A stretch of DNA of 64,000 nucleotides from Actinomycetes bacterium (GTDB lineage Bacteria; Actinomycetota; CALGFH01). Positions within the stretch are counted from its first letter, which is position 1; each line of letters begins with the position of its first letter. The notes below the pieces were generated by a model. That model made no database searches. It was not told the DNA's origin and saw only the letters and a program-made list of their open reading frames with translations. Shown piece after piece: positions 42,183 to 50,630 of this stretch. Made by a program: the position numbers and the translations under genes. Where the stretch lies: assembly GCA_036000965.1 (NCBI GenBank), contig DASYUT010000140.1, forward strand, positions 1 to 64,000, in the 5' to 3' direction.

Positions 42183-44326
42183 GCCGCGTGGAGCCTAGGG
42201 TCGAGCAGGCACAGGTCGGCCCGGCCGGCGGCCAGGATCGTGTTCACCTCGTCGGCGGTGGTGAGGTTGCCCGCGGCCACGGTGGGCACGCCCGCCTCGT
42301 TGCGGACCCGGTCGCTGGCCGGCACCAGGTACAGCCAGCGGTAGTCGGGCCGGTCCCAGGGCACGGTCCAGCCGGCCGCGACCTCGACCAGGTCGCAGCC
42401 GTGCCCGCGGAGCCGCCCGGCCACCGCCACCGCGTCGTCGATGTCGAGACCGCCCGGGGCCCGGTCGCTCGCCTGCAGGCGGACCGCCAGCGGCCGTTCG
42501 GACGGCCAGGCGGCCCGGACGGCGTCCAGGACCTCGAGGGGGAAGCGGAGCCGCTGCTCGAGCGGCCCGCCGTAGCCGTCCTGGCGGCGGTTGGTGAGGG
42601 GCGACAGGAAGCTCGCGAGCAGGTAGCCGTGGGCCATGTCGAGCACGAGGAGGTCGAAGCCGGCCTCGGCCGCCCGCCCGGCGGCCGCCCGGTAGGCCTC
42701 GCGGACCTGCTCCATGCCCTCCCGCGTCAGCTCCTGGGGCGCGGGGTGCTGCGGGGTGTAGGGCAGCGGCGAGGGGGCCAGCAGCGGCCAGCCCTCTTCG
42801 CGGAGGGGCCGGTCCACACCCCGGCGGCGGGGCTGGGTGGCCCCACGACGGCCGGCGTGGGCGAGGCGGACGCCGAGCAGCCCCGGGCCCTCGGCCCGGG
42901 CCCGCTCCAGCAGCGACCGCCAGGCGGTGGCGTGCTCGTCGCGGTACAGCCCTGGCGTGCCCGGGGTGGTCCGCCCCTCGGCCGAGACCGCCACCTCCTC
43001 GGTGAGCACCAGCCCCGCTCCCGACCGGACCGCCGCGGCGATGGCCCGCTCGTGGACCTCGCCGGGCTGCCCGTCCACGGCCACGTCCTCGCCACCGGGC
43101 GAGAGCACGATCCGGTTGCCGACCGTGGTGGCGCCCAGGGTGAACGGTGTGAACAGCGGCGGCGGGGCCAGCATGGGGGCGTGCTGGCCGGTGGCTGCGC
43201 CCGCGAACCACCGGTCCACAGCGGCCACGAAGCGCGCGTCGCGCCGCTCGAGCTCCAGGTGGCTGATGCGCCCGCTCCGGGTGAGCAGGTTGAAGGCGAA
43301 CTGGACGGGCTCGAACCGGTTGTAGCGGGAGACGCTCTCGAAGTAGGTGGCGCTGTCCCGGGCCGCCTCCTGGAACCGCTCCACCACCGGCTGGCGCTCC
43401 AGCTCGTAGCGGGTGAGGGCCGCCTCCAGGTCGCCTGGGAACCGCTGCAGTGCGTTGGCCAGCGAGATGGCGTCCTCCATGGCCAGCTTGGTCCCCGACC
43501 CGATGGTGAAATGGGCGGTGTGGGCGGCGTCGCCGAGCAGCACGACGTTGCCGTGGTGCCAGCTACGGTTTCGGAGCGTCTCGAAGGTGAACCAGATCGA
43601 GCGGTTGGACAGCAGCCGGTGCTCGCCCAGCTCCGGCCGGAACAGCTCCTGGCAGTACTCGAGGCTCTCCTGCTCAGACATCTGGTCCAGCCCGGCCTGG
43701 CGCCAGGTGCTCTCGTGCGTCTCCACGATGAACGTGCTGGTGCGTGCGTCGAACGGATAGGCATGGACCTGGAACAGGCCGTGCTCGGTGTCGCGGAACA
43801 CGAAGGTGAAGGCGTCGAAGACCAGGTCGGACCCGAACCAGGCGTACTTGGTCCTGTGGGGATCGAGGCTCGGCTCGAAGTGCCGCTCGAGGCGGCGCCG
43901 CACGGTCGAGAAGACGCCGTCCGCGGCGACCACGAGGTCACAGCCGGCGAACGGCTCGAGGTCGGCGACCTCGCGCTCGAACTCGAGGACCGAGCCGAGC
44001 TCCCGGCAGCGGCGCTGCAACAGCTCGAGCAGGACCTTCCTGCTCATCCCGGAGAACACGTGGCCCCGGGAGCGGACGGTCTCGCCCCGGTAGAGGACGT
44101 CGATCGCGCCCCACTTGGCGAAGCTGTCGGTGATCTGCTCGTGGGTCTCGTAGTCGGCGTCCCGGAGCGCCCCGAGGGTCTCCTCGGAGAACACCACCCC
44201 CCAGCCGAAGGTCGCCCCGGGCGGGTTGCGCTCGACCACCCGGACCTCGTGGCCGGGGTCGAGCTTCTTCAGCAGCAGGGCCAGGTAGAGCCCGGCGGGC
44301 CCGGCGCCGAGGATGCCGACCTTCAT
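42173..44326 (-). CDS. salicylyl/anthraniloyl-CoA-type monooxygenase-reductase fusion
   Basis: 717 residues from ATG 44326. The N-terminal half (1-380) is a group A flavin monooxygenase: VGILGAGPAGLYLALLLKKL binds FAD, DGVFSTVRRRLE and VVLLGDAAHTAHFTIGSGTK complete the flavin site. The C-terminal half (about 395-717) is an old-yellow-enzyme-type oxidoreductase (FTPFTLGATTVGNRIVLSPG, VRLAHAGRRGAT, LDMAHGYLLASFLSPLTNRR, NTILAAGRADLCLLDPRL). This two-domain build is that of anthraniloyl-CoA monooxygenase/reductase and of enzymes called bifunctional salicylyl-CoA 5-hydroxylase/oxidoreductase. It hydroxylates, and may then reduce, a CoA-bound aromatic ring. It overlaps the LLM gene by 4 nt, and a CoA ligase diverges beyond. 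Confidence 0.85.
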   Translation of the reverse strand: MKVGILGAGPAGLYLALLLKKLDPGHEVRVVERNPPGATFGWGVVFSEETLGALRDADYETHEQITDSFAKWGAIDVLYRGETVRSRGHVFSGMSRKVLLELLQRRCRELGSVLEFEREVADLEPFAGCDLVVAADGVFSTVRRRLERHFEPSLDPHRTKYAWFGSDLVFDAFTFVFRDTEHGLFQVHAYPFDARTSTFIVETHESTWRQAGLDQMSEQESLEYCQELFRPELGEHRLLSNRSIWFTFETLRNRSWHHGNVVLLGDAAHTAHFTIGSGTKLAMEDAISLANALQRFPGDLEAALTRYELERQPVVERFQEAARDSATYFESVSRYNRFEPVQFAFNLLTRSGRISHLELERRDARFVAAVDRWFAGAATGQHAPMLAPPPLFTPFTLGATTVGNRIVLSPGGEDVAVDGQPGEVHERAIAAAVRSGAGLVLTEEVAVSAEGRTTPGTPGLYRDEHATAWRSLLERARAEGPGLLGVRLAHAGRRGATQPRRRGVDRPLREEGWPLLAPSPLPYTPQHPAPQELTREGMEQVREAYRAAAGRAAEAGFDLLVLDMAHGYLLASFLSPLTNRRQDGYGGPLEQRLRFPLEVLDAVRAAWPSERPLAVRLQASDRAPGGLDIDDAVAVAGRLRGHGCDLVEVAAGWTVPWDRPDYRWLYLVPASDRVRNEAGVPTVAAGNLTTADEVNTILAAGRADLCLLDPRLHAAAG

Positions 44327-45171
44327 CGCAGCACGTCGGCCAGGCGCTCGAGCTGGGCCAGGTCGGCCACGGTGGGCAGCAGCACCAGGTGGTCGCAGCC
44401 GGCCTCCTCGTACCCCCGCACCAGGTCCTTGACCATCCGGGGCGAGCGCAGGTTGCCAGCCGCGACCTTCTCGGCGAACGGGCCCGTGAACGCGTAATAC
44501 TCGCGCAGGTACGCGGCGCCCTGCTCGACGTCGTCGTCGCCGCCGAGCGCGAAGTAGGCCTGGCCCCACAGGCGCGGCCGGCCCGGCCGGCCCGCCTCGG
44601 TCCACGCCGCCCAGGCCCGGGAGGCCGCGCCGGCGAACGCCCGGGGCGGCCCGCCGCCGTGCACGTAGCCGTCGGCGTACCTGGCCATGCGCACGAACGC
44701 CTGCCCGGACAGGCCCCCCACCAGCAGCTCGGGCCCGTCCGGCTGGGCCGGCCGGGGCCCGACCGGGCCCTCCTCCCAGGCCTGGCGGACGTGGGCGAGC
44801 TGCTCGGAGAGCCGGCGGCCGCGGCTGCGGTGGTCGACCCCCACCGCCTCGTAGTCGTCCCGCCTGGCGCCGACCGCGACGCCCAGGGTGAGCCGGCCAC
44901 CCGACAGCGCGTCCAGGGAGGCGGCCTCCTTGGCCAGCAGCACGGGGTTGCGCAGGGGCGCGATCACGATCATCGTGGCCAGCCGCACCCGGCTGGTGAC
45001 GGCGCTGGCCGCGGCCAGGGCGAGAAAGGGGTCGTAGCTCTGGTACACCACCCGGTCGAGCACGCCGAGGCTTGCGAACGGCCCCTGCTCGGCCCGCCTG
45101 GCCCACTCCACGGCCAGCGCCCCCGTGGTCCCGGGCACCGCCGTCGGCAGCCCGACTCCGACCTCCATCAC
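44323..45171 (-). CDS. LLM-class F420-dependent oxidoreductase
   Basis: 282 residues of the bacterial-luciferase-like fold. RVRLATMIVIAPLRNPVLLA with LSGGRLTLGVAVGARRDDYEA is the F420-type signature of actinobacterial LLM enzymes; PELLVGGLSGQAFVRMARYA and the closing ELERLADVLR-like helix are normal. It is the first gene of the operon with the monooxygenase fusion (ATGA overlap). It may reduce an intermediate of the same aromatic route; the cofactor is inferred from the family. Confidence 0.83.
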   Translation of the reverse strand: MMEVGVGLPTAVPGTTGALAVEWARRAEQGPFASLGVLDRVVYQSYDPFLALAAASAVTSRVRLATMIVIAPLRNPVLLAKEAASLDALSGGRLTLGVAVGARRDDYEAVGVDHRSRGRRLSEQLAHVRQAWEEGPVGPRPAQPDGPELLVGGLSGQAFVRMARYADGYVHGGGPPRAFAGAASRAWAAWTEAGRPGRPRLWGQAYFALGGDDDVEQGAAYLREYYAFTGPFAEKVAAGNLRSPRMVKDLVRGYEEAGCDHLVLLPTVADLAQLERLADVLR

Positions 45172-45230
45172 GCCCTCCCGTCCCGCTGCTCACGGCGCCT
45201 CCCGGTCCAGCGCCTCGACGATCGCCGTAA

Positions 45231-45369
45231 TGACCCCTCGCCGAGGTGACCCCCCCGCCGTAGTGACCTCCTCGCCGAGGTGACCTCCTCGCCGTAGTGA
45301 CCTCCTCGCCGTAGTGACCTCCACGCCAGAGTGACCCACGCCAGAGTGACCCACGCCAGAGTGACCTCC
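45231..45369. repeat. 15-17 bp minisatellite in a divergent promoter region
   Basis: Eight full units and a partial one, all starting TGACC: 45231 (16 bp), 45247, 45264, 45281, 45298, 45315 (17 bp each), 45332 and 45347 (15 bp each), 45362 partial. The commonest unit is TGACCTCCTCGCCGTAG; the right-hand units are TGACCCACGCCAGAG. It lies between the divergent LLM and CoA-ligase genes. The open frame across it is repeat-made and I do not call it a gene. Units occur directly end to end with no spacers, so it is not a CRISPR array. Confidence 0.9.
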
Positions 45370-45542
45370 TTGGTGGTGGACTGGCCGCCGAGGCCGGGGG
45401 TTGGCTCCCTTGGCCTCCGTCATGCGGTCATCGTCGCATGACGCGCGCGCCAGGAGATCTCCGGTGCCGCTGGCCGGACCGACCGAAAACGGCTTCAATC
45501 TGGGCGGAGGTTAGCCGCGTGCAACGACGCAGAGGAGGCGGC

Positions 45543-46898
45543 ATGCCCGAGTCGCAGTACTGGAACCCGCGGCACGAGACGATGCCACGCGAGCAGCTGG
45601 AGGCGCTCCAGCTCCGCAAGCTCCGGTCCCTGCTCGAGTGGGCCGGCGCCAAGGTCCCCTGGCACGCCGAGCGCCTGCGCGGCGCCGGCGTGACCCCGGA
45701 CTCGGTGCGCAGCCTGGACGACCTACGCCGGATCCCGTTCACGACCCGCGACGAGTGGATGCAGGGCCAGATCGAGCGCCCGCCCTACGGCGACGTCCTG
45801 GCCGCCCCGCCCGAGGCGGCCGTCCGCTACCACACGACCTCCGGCACGACCGGCCGCACCCCGATCCGGGTCCTGGACAGCCTCAAGGACTGGGAGTGGA
45901 TCGCGGAGATGTGGTGTTACGCGCTCTGGGGGTTCGGCGTGCGGCCGGCCGACACCGTGTTCGTGGCCTTCGGCTACAGCACCTTCATCGGGTTCTGGGG
46001 CCTGCACGGCGCCGCCGAGAAGCTCGGCTGCCTGGTCCTGGCCGGCGGGGCCATGACCACCGAGCAGCGCGTGCGCCAGCTCGCCGACATGGGCGCGACC
46101 GTGGTGGCGTCCACCCCGACCTACGCGCTGCGCCTGGCCCAGGAGGCCAGGAAGCTCGGGATCGACCTGGCCGCGAGCCCGGTGCGGCGGCTCATCCTCT
46201 CGGGCGAGCCAGCCGGGTCCATCCCCGCCACCAAGCGCCTCATCGAGGACCAGTGGGGCGCCAAGGCCGGGGACACCGCCGGCATGACCGAACTCGGCAC
46301 GATCATGATCTTCGAGTGCGAGCAGCAGCCCGGTGGCACCCACGTCATCGAGGACCACTACGTCGAGGAGGTGGTCGACCCTGAGACCGGCGAGCCGGTC
46401 GGCTACGGGGAGATGGGCGAGCGGGTGGTGACCTCCTTCGGCCGGGGCTTCATCCCGGTCCTGCGCTACCGCACCCGCGACCTGGTCGTGAAGGTCCCCC
46501 ACACCGTGTGCGGCTGCGGGCGCACCTTCGACCTGTACGAGGGCGGAATCCGCGGGCGCGTCGACGACATGAAGCTGGTGCGGGGCACCAACGTCTACCC
46601 GCGCGCGATCGAGGCCATCGTCCGGGAGCACGAGGAGGTCGACGAGTTCCAGATCCACCTGTTCACCGTCGACGGGATCCGCGACGAGATCGAGGTCCTC
46701 GTCGAGGTGCCCGACCCTGTGGTGGACCGGGCGCCGCTGCTCGAGCGCCTGGCCGGCGACCTGGCGGGCGCTCACGAGGCCCTGCGCTTCGGGGTGCGCG
46801 AGGTCGAGACCGGCTCGCTGCCCCGGTTCGAGCTGAAGGCCAAGCGGGTGGTGGACGAGCGGACCGTGATCGGCGGCGAGGGCGAGCGGAGGCAGTGA
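45543..46898 (+). CDS. aryl-CoA ligase (phenylacetate-CoA ligase family)
   Basis: 451 residues from ATG 45543 with GAGGAGG ahead. The AMP-binding loop is YHTTSGTTGRTPIRVLDS, the core has GMTELGTIMIFECEQQPGGT, and the C-terminal hinge and lysine region is GRGFIPVLRYRTRDLV then MKLVRGTNVYPRAIEAIV, as in PaaK-like ligases. It activates an aromatic acid as its CoA thioester. With the divergent salicylyl/anthraniloyl-CoA monooxygenase fusion, salicylate, 2-aminobenzoate or another ring acid is the likely substrate. Its stop overlaps the next small gene (TGATG). Confidence 0.88.
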   Translation: MPESQYWNPRHETMPREQLEALQLRKLRSLLEWAGAKVPWHAERLRGAGVTPDSVRSLDDLRRIPFTTRDEWMQGQIERPPYGDVLAAPPEAAVRYHTTSGTTGRTPIRVLDSLKDWEWIAEMWCYALWGFGVRPADTVFVAFGYSTFIGFWGLHGAAEKLGCLVLAGGAMTTEQRVRQLADMGATVVASTPTYALRLAQEARKLGIDLAASPVRRLILSGEPAGSIPATKRLIEDQWGAKAGDTAGMTELGTIMIFECEQQPGGTHVIEDHYVEEVVDPETGEPVGYGEMGERVVTSFGRGFIPVLRYRTRDLVVKVPHTVCGCGRTFDLYEGGIRGRVDDMKLVRGTNVYPRAIEAIVREHEEVDEFQIHLFTVDGIRDEIEVLVEVPDPVVDRAPLLERLAGDLAGAHEALRFGVREVETGSLPRFELKAKRVVDERTVIGGEGERRQ

Positions 46899-47104
46899 TG
46901 CGCAACCGGATGGGAGTCGAGCTGACCGAGCCCGAAGCGGGCCTGGTCGAGGCGTACGAGCGGCTGGCCGGGGTGCTGCGCGAGCACGGGGAGGAGCTGC
47001 CCCCGTTCGCCAGGCGCAACGCCGCCAAGGCCCTGGCCGCCCTCTGGCAGGTCATGAACGGCCTCGACATGGACCCCGGCCAGATCTACGACCTCGGCGC
47101 CTGA
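46898..47104 (+). CDS. 68-residue acidic helical partner of the CoA ligase
   Basis: Translation is coupled to the ligase (TGATG). The product is acidic and helical (ELTEPEAGLVEAYERLAGVL, then RNAAKALAALWQVMNGLDMD). Small proteins of this kind follow aryl-CoA ligase genes in other actinobacteria as far as I recall, but the role is unknown. GC3 is high. Confidence 0.65.
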   Translation: MRNRMGVELTEPEAGLVEAYERLAGVLREHGEELPPFARRNAAKALAALWQVMNGLDMDPGQIYDLGA

Positions 47105-47295
47105 CCCTTCGCCGAGCTCCAGCCCGGCTCTCGAGGCGCTCGGGCCGGTCGAGGCGGCCTCGCACGACCGGCCGGTGCGCGGGTAGGCGAACCCCAGCGT
47201 CCGCGCCGGCCGGGAAGCGGGGCATGAGAAGGAGCTGCTGGCAGTTACAGGCGAAGGAGCTGCTGGCCAGTTGACAGGCGCTGGTAGGCGCACGA

Positions 47296-48393
47296 TCAGC
47301 CGTCCGCGGCGAACTGCTCGGCGTCGGCCCGCCGCAGTTCGAGCCCCATGCCCGGGCGGGACAGGTCCGGGCGGAGCACCCCGTCGGTCGGTTCGAGCAC
47401 GCCGTCGAACAGCAGGCGGTCGACCCGCGCGTGGTCGTGGAAGTACTCGAGGTGGCGGAGGTTGCCGACCGCCGCGGCCGGGTGGGCGTGCAGGGACTGG
47501 GCGCCGTGGCCGGAGATCTCCAGGTTGTGGGCGGCGGCGAGCGCGGCGACCCGGAGCCATTCGGTGATCCCGGCGCAGCGCGACACGTCGGCCTGCACGC
47601 AGTCGACCGCGCCCGCCCCGATCATCCGCTCGAAGTAGGGGAGGTCGTAGCCGTACTCGCCGGCCGCGATGTCGGGCTCGGTCTGGTCGCGGACCTCGCG
47701 GAGGCCGACCAGGTCGTCGGAGGACACCGGCTCCTCGAGCCAGCACACGCCCTCCTCGGCGAACGCCCTGGCCAGGCGCACGGCCTGCTTGCGGCTGTAG
47801 CCGCCGCCAGCGTCGACATACAGCTCCACGTCGTCGCCAACGGTCCGTCTGGCCAGGGCGACCCGGTCGAGGTCGCGCTCGGGCCGGCTGCCCCAGGCGG
47901 TCCCGACCTTGATCTTCACCCGAGGGATGCGGTCTCCCTGGGTCCAGCCGGCCAGCTCGCGCGCGAGCTCGTCGTTGGTGGCGGAGGTGAACCCGCCACT
48001 GCCGTAGACCGGGACCTCCTCGCGCACCGTGCCGAGCAGCCGGGCGAGCGGCAGCTCCAGCAGGCGCGCCTTCAGGTCCCACAGGGCGGTGTCGATCGCG
48101 GCGATGGCCATCGAGGCGATGCCGGGACGGCCGAGGTTGCGGATGCGCCTGACCATGTTCGACCAGATTCCGGACACGTTCATGGCGTCGGCGCCGACGA
48201 CCGCGTCGGTGAGCACGTCGTAGATGAGCGTGGCGCAGGCCGCGGTGGCGTAGGAGAAGCCGAGCCCGGTGACCCCGCCGGCCCTCGGCTCGACCACCAC
48301 CACGGTCGTCTCGTTCCAGGTGAGCGTGCCGTCGGACTCCGGTTCCTCCGTCGGCACCGTGTAGACGGCGAGGTCGAGCCCGTCGATCCGCAT
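47296..48393 (-). CDS. enolase-superfamily enzyme (mandelate racemase type)
   Basis: 365 residues. Capping domain at 1-120, then the barrel: acid/base lysines in RVKIKVGTAWG (KxK), metal ligands in ELYVDAGGGYS, CWLEEPVSSDDL and DIAAGEYGYDL, the barrel strand DCVQADVSRCAG, and His in EISGHGAQSLHAH. So the MR subgroup set (KxK, D, E, E/D, H) is present. Sugar-acid dehydratases and racemases both fit; the substrate cannot be told. It is on the opposite strand to the CoA ligase and converges with it. Confidence 0.85.
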   Translation of the reverse strand: MRIDGLDLAVYTVPTEEPESDGTLTWNETTVVVVEPRAGGVTGLGFSYATAACATLIYDVLTDAVVGADAMNVSGIWSNMVRRIRNLGRPGIASMAIAAIDTALWDLKARLLELPLARLLGTVREEVPVYGSGGFTSATNDELARELAGWTQGDRIPRVKIKVGTAWGSRPERDLDRVALARRTVGDDVELYVDAGGGYSRKQAVRLARAFAEEGVCWLEEPVSSDDLVGLREVRDQTEPDIAAGEYGYDLPYFERMIGAGAVDCVQADVSRCAGITEWLRVAALAAAHNLEISGHGAQSLHAHPAAAVGNLRHLEYFHDHARVDRLLFDGVLEPTDGVLRPDLSRPGMGLELRRADAEQFAADG

Positions 48394-48525
48394 GCGCCCC
48401 CCTTTCGCGCCGAGGCCGTCCCGTCACCGATCGCACGCCTCCGGCCGGTACTGTAGAGCCTCTCCGGCGCGAAGGCAGGGGCCGGCGCCCGAGCTGTCCC
48501 GGCTTCTCCTGGATGACCGGCCTCC

Positions 48526-48616
48526 AAGCAGGTCACCAGAGGTTTCTGCCCGTAACCTGGGCCAGCGACCAGGGCTTCCCGCCAAGTTACGCCCAGGACT
48601 TCTGAGCAGGTGCTTA
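48526..48616. other. long imperfect inverted repeat
   Basis: From AAGCAGGTCACCAGAGG (48526) to CTGAGCAGGTGCTTA (48616) two arms of about 33 bases pair imperfectly; the best part is CTGCCCGTAACCTGG against CCAAGTTACGCCCAG (12 of 15). The right arm ends at the stop codon of the thioesterase gene. It may be a terminator, a REP-like element or a structured RNA. Confidence 0.4.
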
Positions 48617-49021
48617 CCGGTGGTTCAGCAGCCGGACCCGGCCGTGGGCCACCGTCCGGCCGCGGCCGTCGGTGACCGCGACCTCCCAGAGCTGGGTGGA
48701 GAAGCCGCGGGCCAGCGGGGTCGCCTCGGCGTGCAGCTCGCCCCGGTGCAGCGCGTGCAGCAGCTCGGTGTGGTTGGAGATGCCGACGACCCTGCCCGTC
48801 CCCTGCAGCGCGAGCTGGGCCCCGATGCTGGCCACGGTCTCGACCGCCGCCGCGTACACCCCGCCGTGGACGATGCCGTCCCGCTGGTGCAGGTCCGGCG
48901 TCACCTCCAGCACGGCCCGGACCCGGTCGGCCGAGGCCGCCTCGACCCTGAGCCCGAGCAGCTTGTCGAAGGGGCTGGGCGCTTCCTGGAACGGCGCTTC
49001 CTGGAACGGGGTGTCGCTCAC
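48614..49021 (-). CDS. PaaI-type hotdog thioesterase
   Basis: 135 residues of the hotdog fold. DLHQRDGIVHGGVYAAAVET contains the HGG(V/I) and Glu active site of PaaI/4-hydroxybenzoyl-CoA thioesterases, and VGISNHTELLHALHRGELHA the second strand pair. The first 17 residues contain a doubled PFQEA unit. It could release a hydroxylated aromatic acid (for example gentisate) from CoA after the monooxygenase step; the loci are 4 kb apart, so this is inference. It lies two bases after the translin-like gene on the same strand. Confidence 0.82.
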   Translation of the reverse strand: MSDTPFQEAPFQEAPSPFDKLLGLRVEAASADRVRAVLEVTPDLHQRDGIVHGGVYAAAVETVASIGAQLALQGTGRVVGISNHTELLHALHRGELHAEATPLARGFSTQLWEVAVTDGRGRTVAHGRVRLLNHR

Positions 49022-49023
49022 GC

Positions 49024-49698
49024 TCAGGCCCTCTCGTCGCGCCGGCCGCCTGGGAACTCCTCAAGGGTAGAGGAGCCAGGGCTGTCGGCACGGCGGCGCA
49101 GGGCGTCGGCCAGGTCGCGCTGGACGACCGTGAGGGTGAGGTCGCTGCGGGTGCGCTCGATGATCGAGCGGGCCACGTCGGTGGAGCGCCGCAGCCCGCC
49201 GGTCATCGCGTCGGGGAAGTCGACGTCGGCCAGGACGGCGTGGATCTCCTCCATGGCGGTGAACAGCTCGTCGGCCCGGGCCACGTCACCTGCCCTGAGC
49301 AGGTCGAGCAGGTGCCGGCGGAGCTCGCCGATCGCCTCGGCCAGGCCGTTCAGGTAGGGGGCGTCCCCCACCCCGGTGTCCTCGGGAGGCGGCAGTGGCG
49401 CGCCGGCCACCAGCGCCCGGGTCGCCAGGCCCTCGGCGTACTCCTTCTGGGCGTCCTGCAGGAACCCGGCGTAGTACACGTCGGGATGGGCAGCCAGGGT
49501 CGCCTCGGCCACGTCGAGCAGCTCCCTGGCCTCGACCAGGAGCCGGTCTGCGAGCTCGAGCTCGCCCCGGTGCACGGCCCGGATCGCGTTGGCGCAGCGG
49601 CGGGTCGCCTGGCGGGCGTTGCCCAGCCCGACCTCGCGGGCCCGGTGCTTGGCCTCCAGGCGGGCCTGGACCCCCTGACGGACGTCATCGAGGCTCAT
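49024..49698 (-). CDS. translin-like helical protein
   Basis: 224 residues from ATG 49698, all helical. The order of segments (RQATRRCANAIRAVHRGELE, VYYAGFLQDAQKEYAEGLAT, YLNGLAEAIGELRRHLLDLL, DFPDAMTGGLRRSTDVARSI followed by IERTRSDLTLTVVQRDL) follows the translin fold known from animals and archaea, including the acidic residues that cleave RNA in TRAX relatives. The nuclease role is not shown. Its start overlaps the upstream membrane-protein gene (ATGA) and it is followed closely by the thioesterase. Confidence 0.6.
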   Translation of the reverse strand: MSLDDVRQGVQARLEAKHRAREVGLGNARQATRRCANAIRAVHRGELELADRLLVEARELLDVAEATLAAHPDVYYAGFLQDAQKEYAEGLATRALVAGAPLPPPEDTGVGDAPYLNGLAEAIGELRRHLLDLLRAGDVARADELFTAMEEIHAVLADVDFPDAMTGGLRRSTDVARSIIERTRSDLTLTVVQRDLADALRRRADSPGSSTLEEFPGGRRDERA

Positions 49699-50495
49699 TC
49701 GGCTGACGGTGGCGCGTGGCCAGGCAGGAGCGCCGCCCACCGGTCGGCGCCGTTGTCCGCCCCCGCCCGGGACGCGCGCCAGGCCCGCAGGCCTCGGACC
49801 AGCGCGGCCGGTTCGAGCCGGTCCGGCTCGGGCGCGGCCGGCCCGGGGAGGGGCGTGAACGTGCCCCGCAACCGGATGGGGCTGGTCGTGGAGGTTCCTG
49901 GCCGTGCTGGTCGACCTCGGCGCCTACGGCGTCGGTGGATGGCGTGGAGGGATCGGGGGGAGCGCCCGGGCCCGGCGGCCGCGCGCCTCCGGTGCGTGGC
50001 GGATGCGGCGAGCGCGGCCAGGTAGGCGGCTGGCAGCGTACCCGCCGCCGCCGCAACGGGCCGCCAGGTCCCCCCGAGCGTGATCGCAGGCAGGAGCGCA
50101 GCCAGCGCGGCCGCGACCAGCAGGACCAGCAGGCGACGGCGGCGGAGCACCGCCCTGCGGGCCGCCGCGCCGAGGCCCGGCCGCGCCCCGCTGCGGCCCC
50201 CGGCCTGGCCGCGGGTCGACCGAGCCCTGCTGGGGTGGGCAGCCCGGCCGTGGGCGGGCTGGAGCCGGCGGTCACGCGGGCCGCGCCGGAGTCCGCGGCG
50301 GCCCCGGTCGCGCGGAGGGCTCGCGGCCGGGCGCCAGACTGCCCGGCCGCGGAGGGCCGTGACGGCGGCGGGGTCGCCCGGCACCGTCCGGGCGGGGGCC
50401 TGGCGGGACGGCCAGGTCGAGCGGTCGCGGAAGATGAGCGGCAGGAGCAGGGACGCCCAGATGACGATCACGGTGGCGAGGAGGACAAGGCTCAC
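49695..50495 (-). CDS. three-TM membrane protein of the galU-moeA block
   Basis: 266 residues from GTG 50495 with AAGGTGG ahead. One span at the start (VSLVLLATVIVIWASLLLPL), a charged Arg/Pro-rich middle, two spans at about 140-190 (LLVLLVAAALAALLPAIT and VAAAAGTLPAAYLAALAAS) and a long tail. It takes the place of the conserved membrane protein near galU/moeA in mycobacteria and relatives (Rv0996-like in position), but the sequence likeness is too weak for a name. Confidence 0.6.
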   Translation of the reverse strand: MSLVLLATVIVIWASLLLPLIFRDRSTWPSRQAPARTVPGDPAAVTALRGRAVWRPAASPPRDRGRRGLRRGPRDRRLQPAHGRAAHPSRARSTRGQAGGRSGARPGLGAAARRAVLRRRRLLVLLVAAALAALLPAITLGGTWRPVAAAAGTLPAAYLAALAASATHRRRAAAGPGRSPRSLHAIHRRRRRRGRPARPGTSTTSPIRLRGTFTPLPGPAAPEPDRLEPAALVRGLRAWRASRAGADNGADRWAALLPGHAPPSAE

Positions 50496-50630
50496 GCTGC
50501 CACCTTCCATCGGGCGGGTCCGATTGCCGGGGGAAGACCGACGCGGGCCAAATGTATCCGATCCGGGACCCCGTGACACCGTAAAGGGCCACCGGCGCGC
50601 CGATCCGGCGCGGTCGGAGCGTGCCGGCGG

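Noticed and set aside
41006-44497. A 1163-codon open frame on the plus strand
   Set aside because: It lies antisense to the monooxygenase fusion and only runs because GC-rich genes leave the opposite frame open. It shows no family motif.
45231-45369. Possible CRISPR array
   Set aside because: The units are 15-17 bp and lie directly end to end, with no unique spacers and no cas genes.
45190-45498. A minus-strand frame coding GHSGV repeats
   Set aside because: It is made by the minisatellite and has no ribosome site or family.
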